NCBI GenBank assembly: GCA_016218815.1
Contig: JACRCX010000082.1
Span: forward strand, 1 to 64,000
Source of the DNA: Deltaproteobacteria bacterium
Lineage (GTDB): Bacteria > Myxococcota_A > Polyangia > DRWM01 > JAAZOP01
DNA: 64,000 bases
Direction: 5' to 3'
Shown: one piece after another, positions 25,616 through 35,711 of the stretch
Layout of the letters: every line of letters begins with the position of its first letter
Position numbering within the stretch: the stretch's first letter is position 1
Notes under the pieces: model-generated
Told to the model about the DNA's origin: nothing
Seen by the model: only the letters and a program-made list of their open reading frames with translations
Databases searched by the model: none
Translations under genes and position numbers: made by a program

Positions 25616-27919
25616 ATGCACAGGAGATTCCAGTGGCTTCGCCCAGGTTCGGTGCTGTGGCGCGATTCGGTGCAGGGGCGGGACTGGCGTGCCGTGTTCC
25701 TGTCCGATGACGGGAAGGCGTGGAAACTTGAACTTGGAGCCGCGGATGACCAGGAGCCGCGTCGGCCAACTTGCCTTTGGCTGCACGACAGACTTCAGTG
25801 GTCTGCGTTCAAGAAGCCGGGGCGCTGGCCGCCCGGTGTCGTCAAGGCGCTGCGCGCCAACCTCCGCCAGCGATACCCGAATCCGCCGCGGCTGCTCGAC
25901 CAAGGCCAGCGCACGGTACTCGAGGCGATAGCAGGTTACCTGGAGCACAACGGGGACATCTCCGGCGGCCGGCTCCGACAACAGCTTGGCCAGGATGGTT
26001 CTGCCCTCGTCGAGCGTGCCGCCGTCGTGTTGGTCCCCCGGTACCTCGTTCTCGAGCCGGACCAGCACGGCCGCGACCACTACGAACTGACGCTCGCCGG
26101 CCTGCTGCAAACGTCGGTCGGCGGCCGGGCCACGAAGATGTTGGAGGACCTCCTGGCGTTCTTCCGCGAGCGCTTCCGGGCCGACCCCGACTTCCGGGAC
26201 TACTCCTGGCAGGAGCTGTCGGCCCGGCCTGCGTTCCAGGGCGTTCCGTTGCCGCTCGTGACCGCGCTCATCACGATGGCCGACTGGCAGAACGGAGCGA
26301 ACGGGTCAGGTGGAGACTACAGGTGGGGCACTCCGATCGACGTCGAGCCGTTGCAGGTGTGCGCCGACTGGTCAGCGTACCTCGCGTATCTTCGTTCCGG
26401 GCGAGGAGGCCGACCGTGGCCCAGCGCACCGGCACTGCTGCTTGGTGAGGAGGATATGCGCCTCGCAGGGACGTCGTCACCGCCCGCCAATGCGGCAGGC
26501 GAAGGTGAGGTCGCGATGGAACGCAGCGAGCCACATCCGAACCTCGACTCGGAGGTCGACGCGGCGGTTCAGCGCGCCGGGTGGCTGGCCGGCACCCTTC
26601 TCGGCAAGGGCGGCGGTGGAGCCGTCTACCGGTGCTACAGCGCGCAACCCGCCGGCATGGTCCTCACCTGCCTCCAGCACGCTGCGGACGGCCGTGCTGG
26701 TCTGGACGCCTTCGCTCAGCGCAACTGGCGCTCGTGGGTCGAGACGTTCGTGCAGCACTTCGCCGGCGTGGAGCCTGCCGCAGGAGCGCTGAAGATTCCC
26801 CATGGCTCGGACGACGTGAAGGACATCGAGCGACTACGCCGCGAAATTTCGGCGATGGAGACCTGTCGGCACCCGCACCTCGTGCGCATCCTTGCCCGCG
26901 ACGCCGAAGACCCGCCGCGCTGGTTCGTGATGGAGTACCACCCGTTCGGCACCATCGAGGCGCACCAGAGCAAGTTCCACGGCAACCCCGTGGACGTGCT
27001 AAGGGCACTGCGGCCGCTCACCGAGGGACTCGCGCTGTTGCACGAACAGGGCCTGGTTCATCGCGACATCAAGCCCAAGAACGTCTTCCTCGCCACGGAC
27101 GGCAGGTGGATACTGGGAGACATGGGGATCGTCTTTGACCACGACGCCGACCGCCTGACGGTCGACACCAGGACCATGCACAGCAAGCACTGGCGTCCCG
27201 ACTGGATAGACAAGAAGCACGTTTCGGAATCCGACTACGGCTCTACAGTGGACGTGTTCGGTCTGGCGAAGGTCGCGTACTTCATGATATCCGGGTTGTA
27301 CTTCGCGGCATCCAATATCGATGAGCCGGAGAACGACATCCGTCAGTTGTTCCCGAATCGCCCCCATGTCTCGGCAGCGTACGACTTGCTCCGCTCCTGC
27401 ATCGTGACCAAGTCCAAGGACTGCGCGGCGCAGACCGCGGCGGACTTCGGTCGGATGATCGACGGACTGCTGGACGTGGTGGACGGCAAGGACCAACCGT
27501 CCCTCGTCTACGAGTACGTCTCGACCCACTCCACGTGCCACGTCACGGTAGGTCCCGGGGGTGCCGCGTCCACGGCCTTTCACCTTCGCGACGTTCCTGT
27601 CCTGGTCTCCGGCAGACACTCGAGGTTCGTGGCCCGCGCCGGAATCGTGGCTAGACCCAACCACCGTGGCGATGCACAGGTTCATTTCGCTCTCGACGGC
27701 CGGTCCAGCTCGGAGGGCAGCGCTCATGCGGAGAGTACGGAGAAGGTCGGCTGGAGTGGGGTGATGGCTCTGCAACTCGAGAAACCACTCGAGCCGGGCT
27801 GGCATCGCCTGAGCGTCGTTACCGCTGGCGACCAGACCGCGGTCTGCCTGTGCGCATTCACGCTGTACGCGACGTCGCCGTACGTCGCGCTGCAGGGTCT
27901 TCCACCGCCGTCCGCGTAG
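25616..27919 (+). CDS. Ser/Thr protein kinase with N-terminal extension, 767 aa
   Basis: Residues about 322-600 form a Hanks-type kinase: glycine loop LGKGGGGAVYR (near 329), ALKIP with the ATP-binding Lys, catalytic HRDIKPKNV (near 481) and GDMGI in place of DFG (near 500). The 320-residue N-terminal part is unassigned. The last 150 residues are beta-rich, with no membrane helix. The ATG at 25616 follows a GGAGAGGGG site. It lies 164 bases upstream of the drmD-like helicase in the same direction and probably belongs to the defence locus, where kinases such as PglW and Stk2 are known in other systems. The substrate is unknown. The DMG variant may alter metal binding, but similar changes occur in active kinases. 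Confidence 0.75.
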   Translation: MHRRFQWLRPGSVLWRDSVQGRDWRAVFLSDDGKAWKLELGAADDQEPRRPTCLWLHDRLQWSAFKKPGRWPPGVVKALRANLRQRYPNPPRLLDQGQRTVLEAIAGYLEHNGDISGGRLRQQLGQDGSALVERAAVVLVPRYLVLEPDQHGRDHYELTLAGLLQTSVGGRATKMLEDLLAFFRERFRADPDFRDYSWQELSARPAFQGVPLPLVTALITMADWQNGANGSGGDYRWGTPIDVEPLQVCADWSAYLAYLRSGRGGRPWPSAPALLLGEEDMRLAGTSSPPANAAGEGEVAMERSEPHPNLDSEVDAAVQRAGWLAGTLLGKGGGGAVYRCYSAQPAGMVLTCLQHAADGRAGLDAFAQRNWRSWVETFVQHFAGVEPAAGALKIPHGSDDVKDIERLRREISAMETCRHPHLVRILARDAEDPPRWFVMEYHPFGTIEAHQSKFHGNPVDVLRALRPLTEGLALLHEQGLVHRDIKPKNVFLATDGRWILGDMGIVFDHDADRLTVDTRTMHSKHWRPDWIDKKHVSESDYGSTVDVFGLAKVAYFMISGLYFAASNIDEPENDIRQLFPNRPHVSAAYDLLRSCIVTKSKDCAAQTAADFGRMIDGLLDVVDGKDQPSLVYEYVSTHSTCHVTVGPGGAASTAFHLRDVPVLVSGRHSRFVARAGIVARPNHRGDAQVHFALDGRSSSEGSAHAESTEKVGWSGVMALQLEKPLEPGWHRLSVVTAGDQTAVCLCAFTLYATSPYVALQGLPPPSA

Positions 27920-28083
27920 CCGGAATCCTCGCCAAGCGGCGCCAGGCGGCGGAGAGCGCTGGGCCTACGCCAATGCACCGCTTGGCGTGACGCCCGTTGC
28001 CCTCCACCCTCCCCCCGGGTAATGATCCCACCCGACACGTTGCCCGTACGCCATCGCTCGTACCCGAGGTGAGGAGGTCTCCG

Positions 28084-31000
28084 TTGCCGTCCATCGTTCC
28101 CGAACAAGGCCAGATGGTGCGCGTGCGCGGGCGGCACTTCATCGTCCAGGACGTTTGGCCGGGGGCGGTGGACCCGAGACGGCAGACGCAGCACCGGGTG
28201 CGCCTCGAGGCCCTCGACGACGACCAGCTCGGCGAGACCCTCGACGTCATCTGGGAGCACGAGGTCGGTCCCACCGTCCACGACGACCTCGGCCTGCCGG
28301 CGCCGGAGGACTGGGACCCGGCGGGTCGGTTCGACGCGTTCCTCCTCGCCTCCCGCTGGTCGCTCTCGACGGTGCTGGACGCCCTCCCGCTCCAGGCCCC
28401 GTTCCGCGGCGCCATCCAGGTCGAGGACTACCAGCTCGAGCCCGTGGTCCGCGCCCTGCGCATGCCCCGCGTGAACCTCCTCATCGCCGACGACGTCGGG
28501 CTCGGGAAGACCATCGAGGCCGGGATGGTCATGCAGGAGCTGCTCGCCCGGCAGCGCATCCGTCGCGTGCTCGTCATCTGCCCCGCCTCGCTCCAGAAGC
28601 AGTGGGCGGAGGAGATGGACCAGAAGTTCGCCCTGCGCTTCGAGGTCGTTGACCGCGACTACATGCAACGCCTGCGCCGCGAGTACGGCGCCCACGTCAA
28701 CCCCTGGGCCTCCTACCCGCGGCTCATCACCTCGATGGACTTCCTCAAGCGTGAGGAGCCGCAGCGCACGTTCCGCGCCGCCCTCCGCCCTGCGCGCTTC
28801 GGCGGCCTGCGGGACTGGGACCTGCTCATCGTGGACGAGGCGCACAACATGGCCCCGTCAGGCCGCACGAACTACGTCCGCGACTCCGACCGCACGGAGA
28901 TGCTGCGGCAGGTCATCCCGCACTTCGAGCACCGGCTGTTCCTCACCGCCACACCCCACAACGGCTACACCCCCAGCTTCACGGCCCTGCTCGAGCTGCT
29001 CGACCCCCTGCGTTTCGCTCGCGGACCGACGTTCAACCGCCAGCAGCTCAAGACGGTCATGGTCCGGCGCCTCAAGGACGACATGGTGGACGCCCTCGGC
29101 CGGCGGCGCTTTCCCGTGCGTCACGTGGACGCCCTGGCCGTCGAGCTGGCCGGCGCCGAGCGGGAGATGTTCGACACCCTCGGCCGCTACACCCGCATGC
29201 GGCTCGACCGCGCTCGCCACGGCGACAAGCTCCCCGTGCAGTTCGCCCTCACCCTCCTCAAGAAGCGCCTGCTCTCCTCACCCGCGGCGTTCGACGAGTC
29301 CATCCGCGTCCACCAGTCGCACCTGCGGCCGGAGGAGGCCCCCACCGAGGAGAACGCCAAGGTCGTCGCCGCCCTGCGCGAGCGCCTGGCCGAGGACATC
29401 GCCGACGACGAAGAGAAGGACCGGATGGAGGAGACGGCGCAGGCCGAGTCCGCCGCGTTCTTCGACGCCACCCCCGAGGAGGCCCAGCTCGTGGAGCGCC
29501 TCGTCGAGCTGGCCCGCGCAGCTCGCCACCAGCCCGACGCGAAGGTCCACGTGCTGCTCGACTGGATAGGCAAGCACCTGCGCCCCGGCGGGAAGTGGAA
29601 CGACGACCGGCTCCTGGTCTTTTCCGAGTACCGCGACACGATGCAGTACCTCTTCGACGCGCTCGTGGCGCAGGGCTGGGGCGACCAGGTGCTCTCGTTC
29701 CACGGTGGCCCGGGCCAGGACCGCGAGGCCATCAAGAAGGCGTTCCGGGCCAAGCCGTCCGAGGACCCGGTCCGCATCCTGGTGGCGACCGACGCGGCGT
29801 CCGAGGGTCTCAACCTCCAGGACCACTGCCGCTACCTCATCCACTGGGAAATCCCCTGGAACCCGAACAAGATGGAGCAGCGGAACGGCCGCATCGACCG
29901 CCATGGTCAGAAGGCCGAAGAGGTCTTCTGCTGGCACTTCGCGTACGCCGGCTGGGAGGACCAGCAGTTCCTGGACGTGGTCGTGGACAAGGTGCGGACG
30001 CAGCGCGCCGACCTCGGGAGCGTCGGGGACGTCATCGCCGCCCAGGTCGAGGAAGCCCTGCGCGGCGAGCGCCGCGAGATTCGCACGCCGGAGGACCGCC
30101 GGAAGATACTCCGGGACGAACTCGAGGCGGAGGTCGTGACCCGCGAGCGCATCCGCGAGCTCCAGGCCGCGCTGACCGAGGCGCGCAAGAAGTGGGACAT
30201 CTACCCCGACACGCTGCGGCTGGTGCTGGAGGAGGCGTTGCGCCTCGCCGACCACAAGGGGCTGGACCCGGTCGAGACCGGCGAGCTGGCGGGCAAGGCG
30301 TGGCTGCTGCGCAACCTGCCGGCGGCCTGGAGCGAGTGCCGCCCGTACATCCACGACGCCAAGGGTCGGCTGCTGCACCTGGTCTTCGACGAAGAGCACG
30401 CCCGGGACCGGAAGGACGTCTGCCTCCTGCACCTCGACCACCCGCTCCTCAAGCGGGCGCTGGGCGTGTTTCGCAAGAACCTCTGGTCGGTCGGCATCCA
30501 CGAGTCGCACCGGATGTCGAGGGTCTCCTACCGCGTCGTCCGCCGGCGCGACCTGCCCGAACCCGCGGTGCTGCTCGTCTCGCGGCTCATCGCGGTGGGT
30601 CAGCAGGGCAACAAGCTCCATGAGGAGCTGCTGCTCACCGGCGGGACCTTCCGCGAGGATGCCGTGCGTACGGAGAAGCCCGACCGGCTCGCTGCGTTGC
30701 TGGAGCTGGCCGGCGAGCACGTACCCCTCCCGGGGGCCGTCGCCCAACTCCTGCGCAAGTTCTTCCCCGCCCATGAGCGCCGGCTGCGCGAGGCGCTCGA
30801 CGAGCGCGTGAAGGCCGTGGCCGGCGACCTGGAGAAGCGGCTCGGGAAGCGGGCCGCGGACGAGGGGAAGGAGCTGGTGCAGCTCATCGAGGAGCGCCGC
30901 AAGGAGGTCGACAAGCGCATCTCGACGATGCAGAAGGACCTCGACGACCCGCAGTTGGCGTTCAAGGGCTGGGACCTGCCCGAGCGCGAGCAGTACAACC

Positions 31001-31239
31001 GCGACGTCACGTGGCTCAAGTCCCGCAAGGAGCAGCTCGAACAGGAACGGGAGACCGAGCCCGACGCGGCGAAGGCCCGGTACGCGATGCGTGGTGCTCC
31101 GCGGGCGTTCCCGCTGGCGGTGCTCTACCTGCTGCCGGATGACCTCGTCTCCGGCGGCCCTTCGGCAAGCTCAGGGCGGGGCCCTTCGACAGGCTCAGGC
31201 CAGGGCCCTTCGGCACGCTCAGGGCGGGGGATGCGGTAG
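28084..31239 (+). CDS. drmD: SNF2-type helicase, DISARM DrmD-like, 1051 aa
   Basis: A SNF2/Swi2 DNA translocase: Walker A DDVGLGKTIEAGM (about 135-147), DEAH-box VDEAHN (about 250), LTATPHNGYT, and in the second lobe ILVATDAASEGLNLQ and QRNGRIDRHGQ. The size and arrangement, with RLIHWEIPWNP and a long helical C-terminal part, match DISARM class 1 DrmD. The methyltransferase directly downstream, two bases after the stop, supports this. TTG 28084 is preferred over upstream GTG starts because AGGAGG sits six bases before it. The last 27 codons consist of a three-unit 24-base repeat (31158-31229), so the natural C-terminus has been replaced or extended. Its role is DNA translocation/remodelling in anti-phage defence. 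Confidence 0.8.
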   Translation: MPSIVPEQGQMVRVRGRHFIVQDVWPGAVDPRRQTQHRVRLEALDDDQLGETLDVIWEHEVGPTVHDDLGLPAPEDWDPAGRFDAFLLASRWSLSTVLDALPLQAPFRGAIQVEDYQLEPVVRALRMPRVNLLIADDVGLGKTIEAGMVMQELLARQRIRRVLVICPASLQKQWAEEMDQKFALRFEVVDRDYMQRLRREYGAHVNPWASYPRLITSMDFLKREEPQRTFRAALRPARFGGLRDWDLLIVDEAHNMAPSGRTNYVRDSDRTEMLRQVIPHFEHRLFLTATPHNGYTPSFTALLELLDPLRFARGPTFNRQQLKTVMVRRLKDDMVDALGRRRFPVRHVDALAVELAGAEREMFDTLGRYTRMRLDRARHGDKLPVQFALTLLKKRLLSSPAAFDESIRVHQSHLRPEEAPTEENAKVVAALRERLAEDIADDEEKDRMEETAQAESAAFFDATPEEAQLVERLVELARAARHQPDAKVHVLLDWIGKHLRPGGKWNDDRLLVFSEYRDTMQYLFDALVAQGWGDQVLSFHGGPGQDREAIKKAFRAKPSEDPVRILVATDAASEGLNLQDHCRYLIHWEIPWNPNKMEQRNGRIDRHGQKAEEVFCWHFAYAGWEDQQFLDVVVDKVRTQRADLGSVGDVIAAQVEEALRGERREIRTPEDRRKILRDELEAEVVTRERIRELQAALTEARKKWDIYPDTLRLVLEEALRLADHKGLDPVETGELAGKAWLLRNLPAAWSECRPYIHDAKGRLLHLVFDEEHARDRKDVCLLHLDHPLLKRALGVFRKNLWSVGIHESHRMSRVSYRVVRRRDLPEPAVLLVSRLIAVGQQGNKLHEELLLTGGTFREDAVRTEKPDRLAALLELAGEHVPLPGAVAQLLRKFFPAHERRLREALDERVKAVAGDLEKRLGKRAADEGKELVQLIEERRKEVDKRISTMQKDLDDPQLAFKGWDLPEREQYNRDVTWLKSRKEQLEQERETEPDAAKARYAMRGAPRAFPLAVLYLLPDDLVSGGPSASSGRGPSTGSGQGPSARSGRGMR
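31158..31229. repeat. Three tandem 24-bp REP-like repeats inside drmD
   Basis: Units 31158-31181, 31182-31205 and 31206-31229 each start CCCTTCG[GA]CA and contain GCTCAGG. The reverse complement of the first unit, CCCTGAGCTTGCCGAAGGG, is of the short intergenic repeat type widespread in bacterial genomes. They are read in frame as GPSASSGR, GPSTGSGQ and GPSARSGR at the end of the helicase, immediately before the methyltransferase start. Confidence 0.8.
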
Positions 31240-31241
31240 CC

Positions 31242-34200
31242 ATGGCGCAGCACTCCGACTGGCTGGCCCTGGTAGAGCGCGACGGCCTCGTCGTCTCCGA
31301 GCCGGTGCTGGAGCAGCACTTCCCGGCGGGCCCGACGCCCGTCGCCGCCGGTGCGCACCACTGGTTCCGGCGCAAGGCCGAGCGCTTCCGCCTCACCCTG
31401 GCGGACAAGGCCGCGGCGCCCGAGAGGCGCGCGGATGGTGCCCGGCAGTGGCTCGACCACCTGTTCGAGGAGTTGCTGGAGCACTCGTCGTCCGCGTGGA
31501 AGAAGGCGGCCGAGGTCCCGGACGCCTGCCAGGTGCGGCTCGCCGAGTTCGACCAGACCCTGCGGGCGGACCGCGTGCTGATGGGCCCGAAGGGTCCGGC
31601 GTTGCTCGTGTCCATCGTCCACCCCGACCAGGGACTGGAGAAACAGGACCGGCGGGAGGGGCGGTGGAAGGCGTCGCCGACCACGAAGCTCGAGCGGCTC
31701 CTGCGCGACACGAGCCACCCGCTCGGCCTGGTTACCAACGGGGACGTGCTCCGGTTGATGTACGCCCCGCCCGGGTTCACCGCGGGGCACATCACCTGGA
31801 CCAGCCGGCTCTTGACCGAGGAGAAGGCGACGCTCGACGCGTTCTACACGCTGCTCGGGCGCGACCTGCTCTGCCCGACCGACGACGCGGCGCACTCGCT
31901 GGCCGACCTTTGCCGCACGTCCATAGACCGGCAGGGCGAGGTCGCCGACCAGCTCGGCGAGCAGGTGCGCAACGGCCTCGAGCGGCTCATCTGGTCCTGG
32001 GACGAGGCGGACCGCGCGGCGCACAGCGAGCTGCTGGCCGGCATGACCGAGGACGGCATCTACGAGATGGGCCTCACCATCATGATGCGGCTGGTCTTCC
32101 TCCTCTACGCCGAGGAGCGCGACCTTCTGCCGCACGGGGAGGTCCTGTACGACCAGGGCTACGGGCTCACCTATCTGTGGCACCAGCTCCAGCGGCAGCA
32201 GCGCGAAGACCCGGCGCGGCTGGCCGAGACGCACGATGCGTGGGCGCGGTTCCTGGCCACGTGCCGGCTGGTCTACGGCGGCTGCGGGCATCCCGACCTG
32301 TCGCTCATCGCCTACGGCGGCCGGCTGTTCGACCCGCGGCGGTTCCCGGTGCTGGAGGACCCGCGCTGCCGGGTCTCGAACGAGACGTTCTTCCACGTCC
32401 TGCACCTGCTGCTCTTCGCCCGGCAGCGGAAAGGCGGCGAGCCGCAGCGGGTCGGGTACTGGGCCATCGACGTCGAGCAGATTGGCTACATCTACGAGGG
32501 TCTGCTCGACCACCGATGCGCACGGGCCGGCGACGTGCCGTTGGTGAAGCTGCGCGGCGCCGGCGAGGCGGCGCTGCCCGTCACCGAACTCGAGAAGCGG
32601 TCCCGAGATGAGCAGGTCGCTTTCGTGGCGGAGGAGACCGGGCGAAAGCCGGAAGCGGTGCGCGAGGCCCTCGCGAACCCGACGCTCGGGCCGCGCGACA
32701 ACGAGTGCATCGCCAAGCTGCCGCTCGGGGTCGAGGAGAGGGTGTGGCCGTTCGCGGGTATCGTGCAGTGCGAGGAGGTCGTGCCGCCGGGCTGGCGGTA
32801 CCTGACGACGGGTACGAGCCGGCGGGCGTCGGGGGCGCACTACACGCCGCAGTCGCTGACCGAACGCATCGTGCGCACGACGCTGGAGCCGTTGGTCTAC
32901 GGGAACGTGGGGGGGAAGCCCGGGCTGCTGGTGGAGCCGCGGAAGGTGAAGTCGCCGCGGGAGCTGCTCGACCTCAAGGTCTGCGACATCGCGATGGGCT
33001 CGGGGGCCTTCCTGGTGCAGGTCATCCGGTACCTCGGCGCCCGGCTGGTCGAGGCGTGGGACCGGGCGTTGGCGGCAGCGATTGAGAAGAACCCTGCCAC
33101 CAAGCTCTCGATGCCGTACGCGGACCTGTTGCGGGACGCCGAGGCGGAGCGGGCCATCGACCCCGAGCACCGGGACGAGATGGTAGTCTGGGCGCGGCGA
33201 TACGTCGCTGAGCGGTGTGTGTACGGCGTGGACAAGAATCCGTTGGCCGTCGAGATGGCGCAGCTCTCGTTGTGGCTGACGACGCTGGCGAAGGACCGGC
33301 CGTTCACGTTCCTGGACCATGCGCTCCGGTGCGGCGACTCGCTGGTCGGCGTGGACCGCGAGCAGCTCCTGTCGTGGTCGCTGGACCGGAAGGGCGTGGG
33401 CTCTCAGCTCGGGACGTTGGAGCCGCTGGTCGGCAAGGCCGTGGACGAGGCGCTGGAGCTACGGAAGGAGCTCGCGCAGATTACGGTGTTGGAGGCGGCG
33501 GACTCGGAGCGCAAGGCGGTGCTGCTGGACAGGGCGAACCGCGCGCTCGAACGGGTGCGACTCGCGGGGGACTGCGTCGTCGCGCCGTCGTTCGCGACGG
33601 AGAAGGCGAAGGAGCAGGCGGCGCAGCGCGACGTATTGCTAGCGCGCTTCGCGGAGGCCCAAGATGCGAAGGTGACGGCAGAACTGCGCTCCGACGCCGA
33701 CCGGATGCTGGTCGGGCAGCGGACGTTCCACTGGCCGTTCGAGTTCCCGGAGGTGTTCCTCGACGGCGACCGCGGGGGCTTCGATGCCATCGTGGGGAAT
33801 CCGCCGTACATGGGCGGAACGAAGGTATCTGCCGCGTACGGCCGCGCCTGGTTGAGCTACCTCGTCAGCCGCTGGCCGGAGGGCGGAGATCGTGCAGACC
33901 TAATCGCCTACTTCATTCGGCGCGGATTCGAGAATCTCCGTGCCGACGGTACGCTCGGCGTCCTGGCCACCAACTCCCTGGCAGAGCGACAAACCAGCAA
34001 TGCCTCTCTCCGCGTGCTGGTGGATGCCGGAGCATCCCTCTTCTCGGCCATCTCGTCCGCGCCTTGGCCCGGGCAAGCGAAGGTGAAGGTGTCGGTCGCG
34101 CACCTTAGCAAGGGCGCATGGGCTGCACCTCGGTGGCTCGACGGCCGTATCGAGAACGACATCACGCCCCTGCTGACGACCGGCCAGTTGCCCGACGCAC

Positions 34201-35711
34201 TTGAGTTGGTCTGCCCGTTCGTCTGTGGCCTGGGGGTCAAGCCGAACGGACCCGGCTTCCTGCTTCCGATGGAGGAAGCCCGGCAGATTGCCCGCAATGC
34301 GCGCTCGCAGGCGGTCGTCCGGCCGTACTTGCGCGGTGATGAACTAAACGCCCTCGTCGAGGAGACCCGCGTCCCGACGTTCGCAATCTACTTCGGCGAA
34401 ATGGACATCGAAGAAGCACGAACGTACCCGGAGGCCTTTCGCGTTCTTGAGCGCATCGTCCTGCCCGAGCGGACGCAAGCGCAGAACCCAAAGCTCAGGA
34501 CCTTGTGGTGGCAGTTCGGCCGGCATGCGAAGGACCTGCAGGCGGCCATCCGCGCTGAGGGCTGGTATTGGGTCACACCCGAGACAGGGAAGTACCTAGT
34601 GTTTCTGAGAATGCCGTCGTCCATTCTGCCTTCCAATCTCTGCGTCTCCGTCGCATCCAGTTCCTTCTTGATAGGGGGGGTGCTGCACTCGTCGCTCCAC
34701 GAGGCGTGGGCGCACCGCCCGGGCGTGTCCAAGCTGAGGTCGGACATGCGCTACAACCCCGGCTGGGCGGTTCGAACGATGCCGTGGCCACTCGGCGCAT
34801 CGCCGGCAGCGGTGCTGGCCGCCAATCGATGCAACACCATGTACGACCATCGGGCGCAACTCATGGTCGCCAACGACGAAGGGCTGACGGCGACGTACAA
34901 CCGGTTCCACGACCCGGAGGACAAGGACACCGGCATCCAGAAACTGCGCAACCTGCACGTCGAGATGGACCTCGCGGTGCGCGACGCCTACGGGTGGAGC
35001 GACCTGGAACTGGGACACGGCTGGGTCGAGACGAAGACGACCGAGGAGAAGAAGGACAAGAAGACGGGGAAGGTCCGGTCCGTCACGAAGTCGGAGTGGC
35101 GGTTCACCATCTCCGAGAAGGCGCGTCAGGAGGTGCTCCGCCGACTGCTTGCCCTGAACCACGAGCGGTACGCCGAGGAGGTGGCCGCGGGGCTCCACGA
35201 CGGGAAGAAGGGGCGGCAGAAGGTGACCGAGGACGACGGCGCGGCCGATGCGCCGGAGCCGGCCGAGACCGAGTTGCCCAAGAAGCGAAGCGTCCGGGCG
35301 TTCGCGCTGACGCACCCCGAGGGCGACCCGCAGCTTGGCCTGTTCGGCGCGGCGGTGCCCGGGCCGGCGCCGGCAGTCGGCGGCAAGGCCGAGGATGGAG
35401 CGGTCGCCGAGCCGAAGACGACGGGCGTCCAGTCGCCACCCAACTCGACGGCCAAACCGGTCTCGGTTCTGGAAGCGGTGCGGCTGTCGCAGGACGCCGC
35501 CGCGGTCCTGACAGCGCTCGATGAGATGGGCGACTGGCGCTCGAAGGCGGAGGTCGCCGCGGCGTTGGGCATAGAGGCGCGGGCGTGGAACGCCGCGATA
35601 TCGGAGTTGCTGGCCCGCGGTGAGGTGGAGAGGCAGGGGCAGAAGCGGGGGACGAGGTACCGGGCGGTGGGCGCGAACACCGACGACTCGCCGTCGGGGG
35701 CGCGTCCGTGA
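31242..35711 (+). CDS. drmMI: Adenine-specific DNA methyltransferase, DrmMI/PglX-like, 1489 aa
   Basis: A large Eco57I/PglX-type class I methyltransferase. After an N-terminal domain of about 500 residues, SAM motif I lies at IAMGSGAFLVQVIRYLG (about 583-599) and catalytic GNPPYMGGT at about 852-860. Target-recognition-like sequence follows. The C-terminus (about 1415-1480) looks like a winged helix (WRSKAEVAAALGIEARAWNAA). It probably methylates adenine N6 in a specific site of self DNA, marking it against the linked helicases. The ATG at 31242 is two bases after drmD. Its TGA overlaps the GTG of the next gene. The order drmD-drmMI is that of DISARM class 1. The recognition sequence cannot be inferred. 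Confidence 0.85.
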   Translation: MAQHSDWLALVERDGLVVSEPVLEQHFPAGPTPVAAGAHHWFRRKAERFRLTLADKAAAPERRADGARQWLDHLFEELLEHSSSAWKKAAEVPDACQVRLAEFDQTLRADRVLMGPKGPALLVSIVHPDQGLEKQDRREGRWKASPTTKLERLLRDTSHPLGLVTNGDVLRLMYAPPGFTAGHITWTSRLLTEEKATLDAFYTLLGRDLLCPTDDAAHSLADLCRTSIDRQGEVADQLGEQVRNGLERLIWSWDEADRAAHSELLAGMTEDGIYEMGLTIMMRLVFLLYAEERDLLPHGEVLYDQGYGLTYLWHQLQRQQREDPARLAETHDAWARFLATCRLVYGGCGHPDLSLIAYGGRLFDPRRFPVLEDPRCRVSNETFFHVLHLLLFARQRKGGEPQRVGYWAIDVEQIGYIYEGLLDHRCARAGDVPLVKLRGAGEAALPVTELEKRSRDEQVAFVAEETGRKPEAVREALANPTLGPRDNECIAKLPLGVEERVWPFAGIVQCEEVVPPGWRYLTTGTSRRASGAHYTPQSLTERIVRTTLEPLVYGNVGGKPGLLVEPRKVKSPRELLDLKVCDIAMGSGAFLVQVIRYLGARLVEAWDRALAAAIEKNPATKLSMPYADLLRDAEAERAIDPEHRDEMVVWARRYVAERCVYGVDKNPLAVEMAQLSLWLTTLAKDRPFTFLDHALRCGDSLVGVDREQLLSWSLDRKGVGSQLGTLEPLVGKAVDEALELRKELAQITVLEAADSERKAVLLDRANRALERVRLAGDCVVAPSFATEKAKEQAAQRDVLLARFAEAQDAKVTAELRSDADRMLVGQRTFHWPFEFPEVFLDGDRGGFDAIVGNPPYMGGTKVSAAYGRAWLSYLVSRWPEGGDRADLIAYFIRRGFENLRADGTLGVLATNSLAERQTSNASLRVLVDAGASLFSAISSAPWPGQAKVKVSVAHLSKGAWAAPRWLDGRIENDITPLLTTGQLPDALELVCPFVCGLGVKPNGPGFLLPMEEARQIARNARSQAVVRPYLRGDELNALVEETRVPTFAIYFGEMDIEEARTYPEAFRVLERIVLPERTQAQNPKLRTLWWQFGRHAKDLQAAIRAEGWYWVTPETGKYLVFLRMPSSILPSNLCVSVASSSFLIGGVLHSSLHEAWAHRPGVSKLRSDMRYNPGWAVRTMPWPLGASPAAVLAANRCNTMYDHRAQLMVANDEGLTATYNRFHDPEDKDTGIQKLRNLHVEMDLAVRDAYGWSDLELGHGWVETKTTEEKKDKKTGKVRSVTKSEWRFTISEKARQEVLRRLLALNHERYAEEVAAGLHDGKKGRQKVTEDDGAADAPEPAETELPKKRSVRAFALTHPEGDPQLGLFGAAVPGPAPAVGGKAEDGAVAEPKTTGVQSPPNSTAKPVSVLEAVRLSQDAAAVLTALDEMGDWRSKAEVAAALGIEARAWNAAISELLARGEVERQGQKRGTRYRAVGANTDDSPSGARP

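Noticed and set aside
31125..33320. 731-codon minus-strand open frame
   Set aside because: Antisense to the methyltransferase, whose SAM motif lies in the plus frame. No domain is recognisable in the minus frame.
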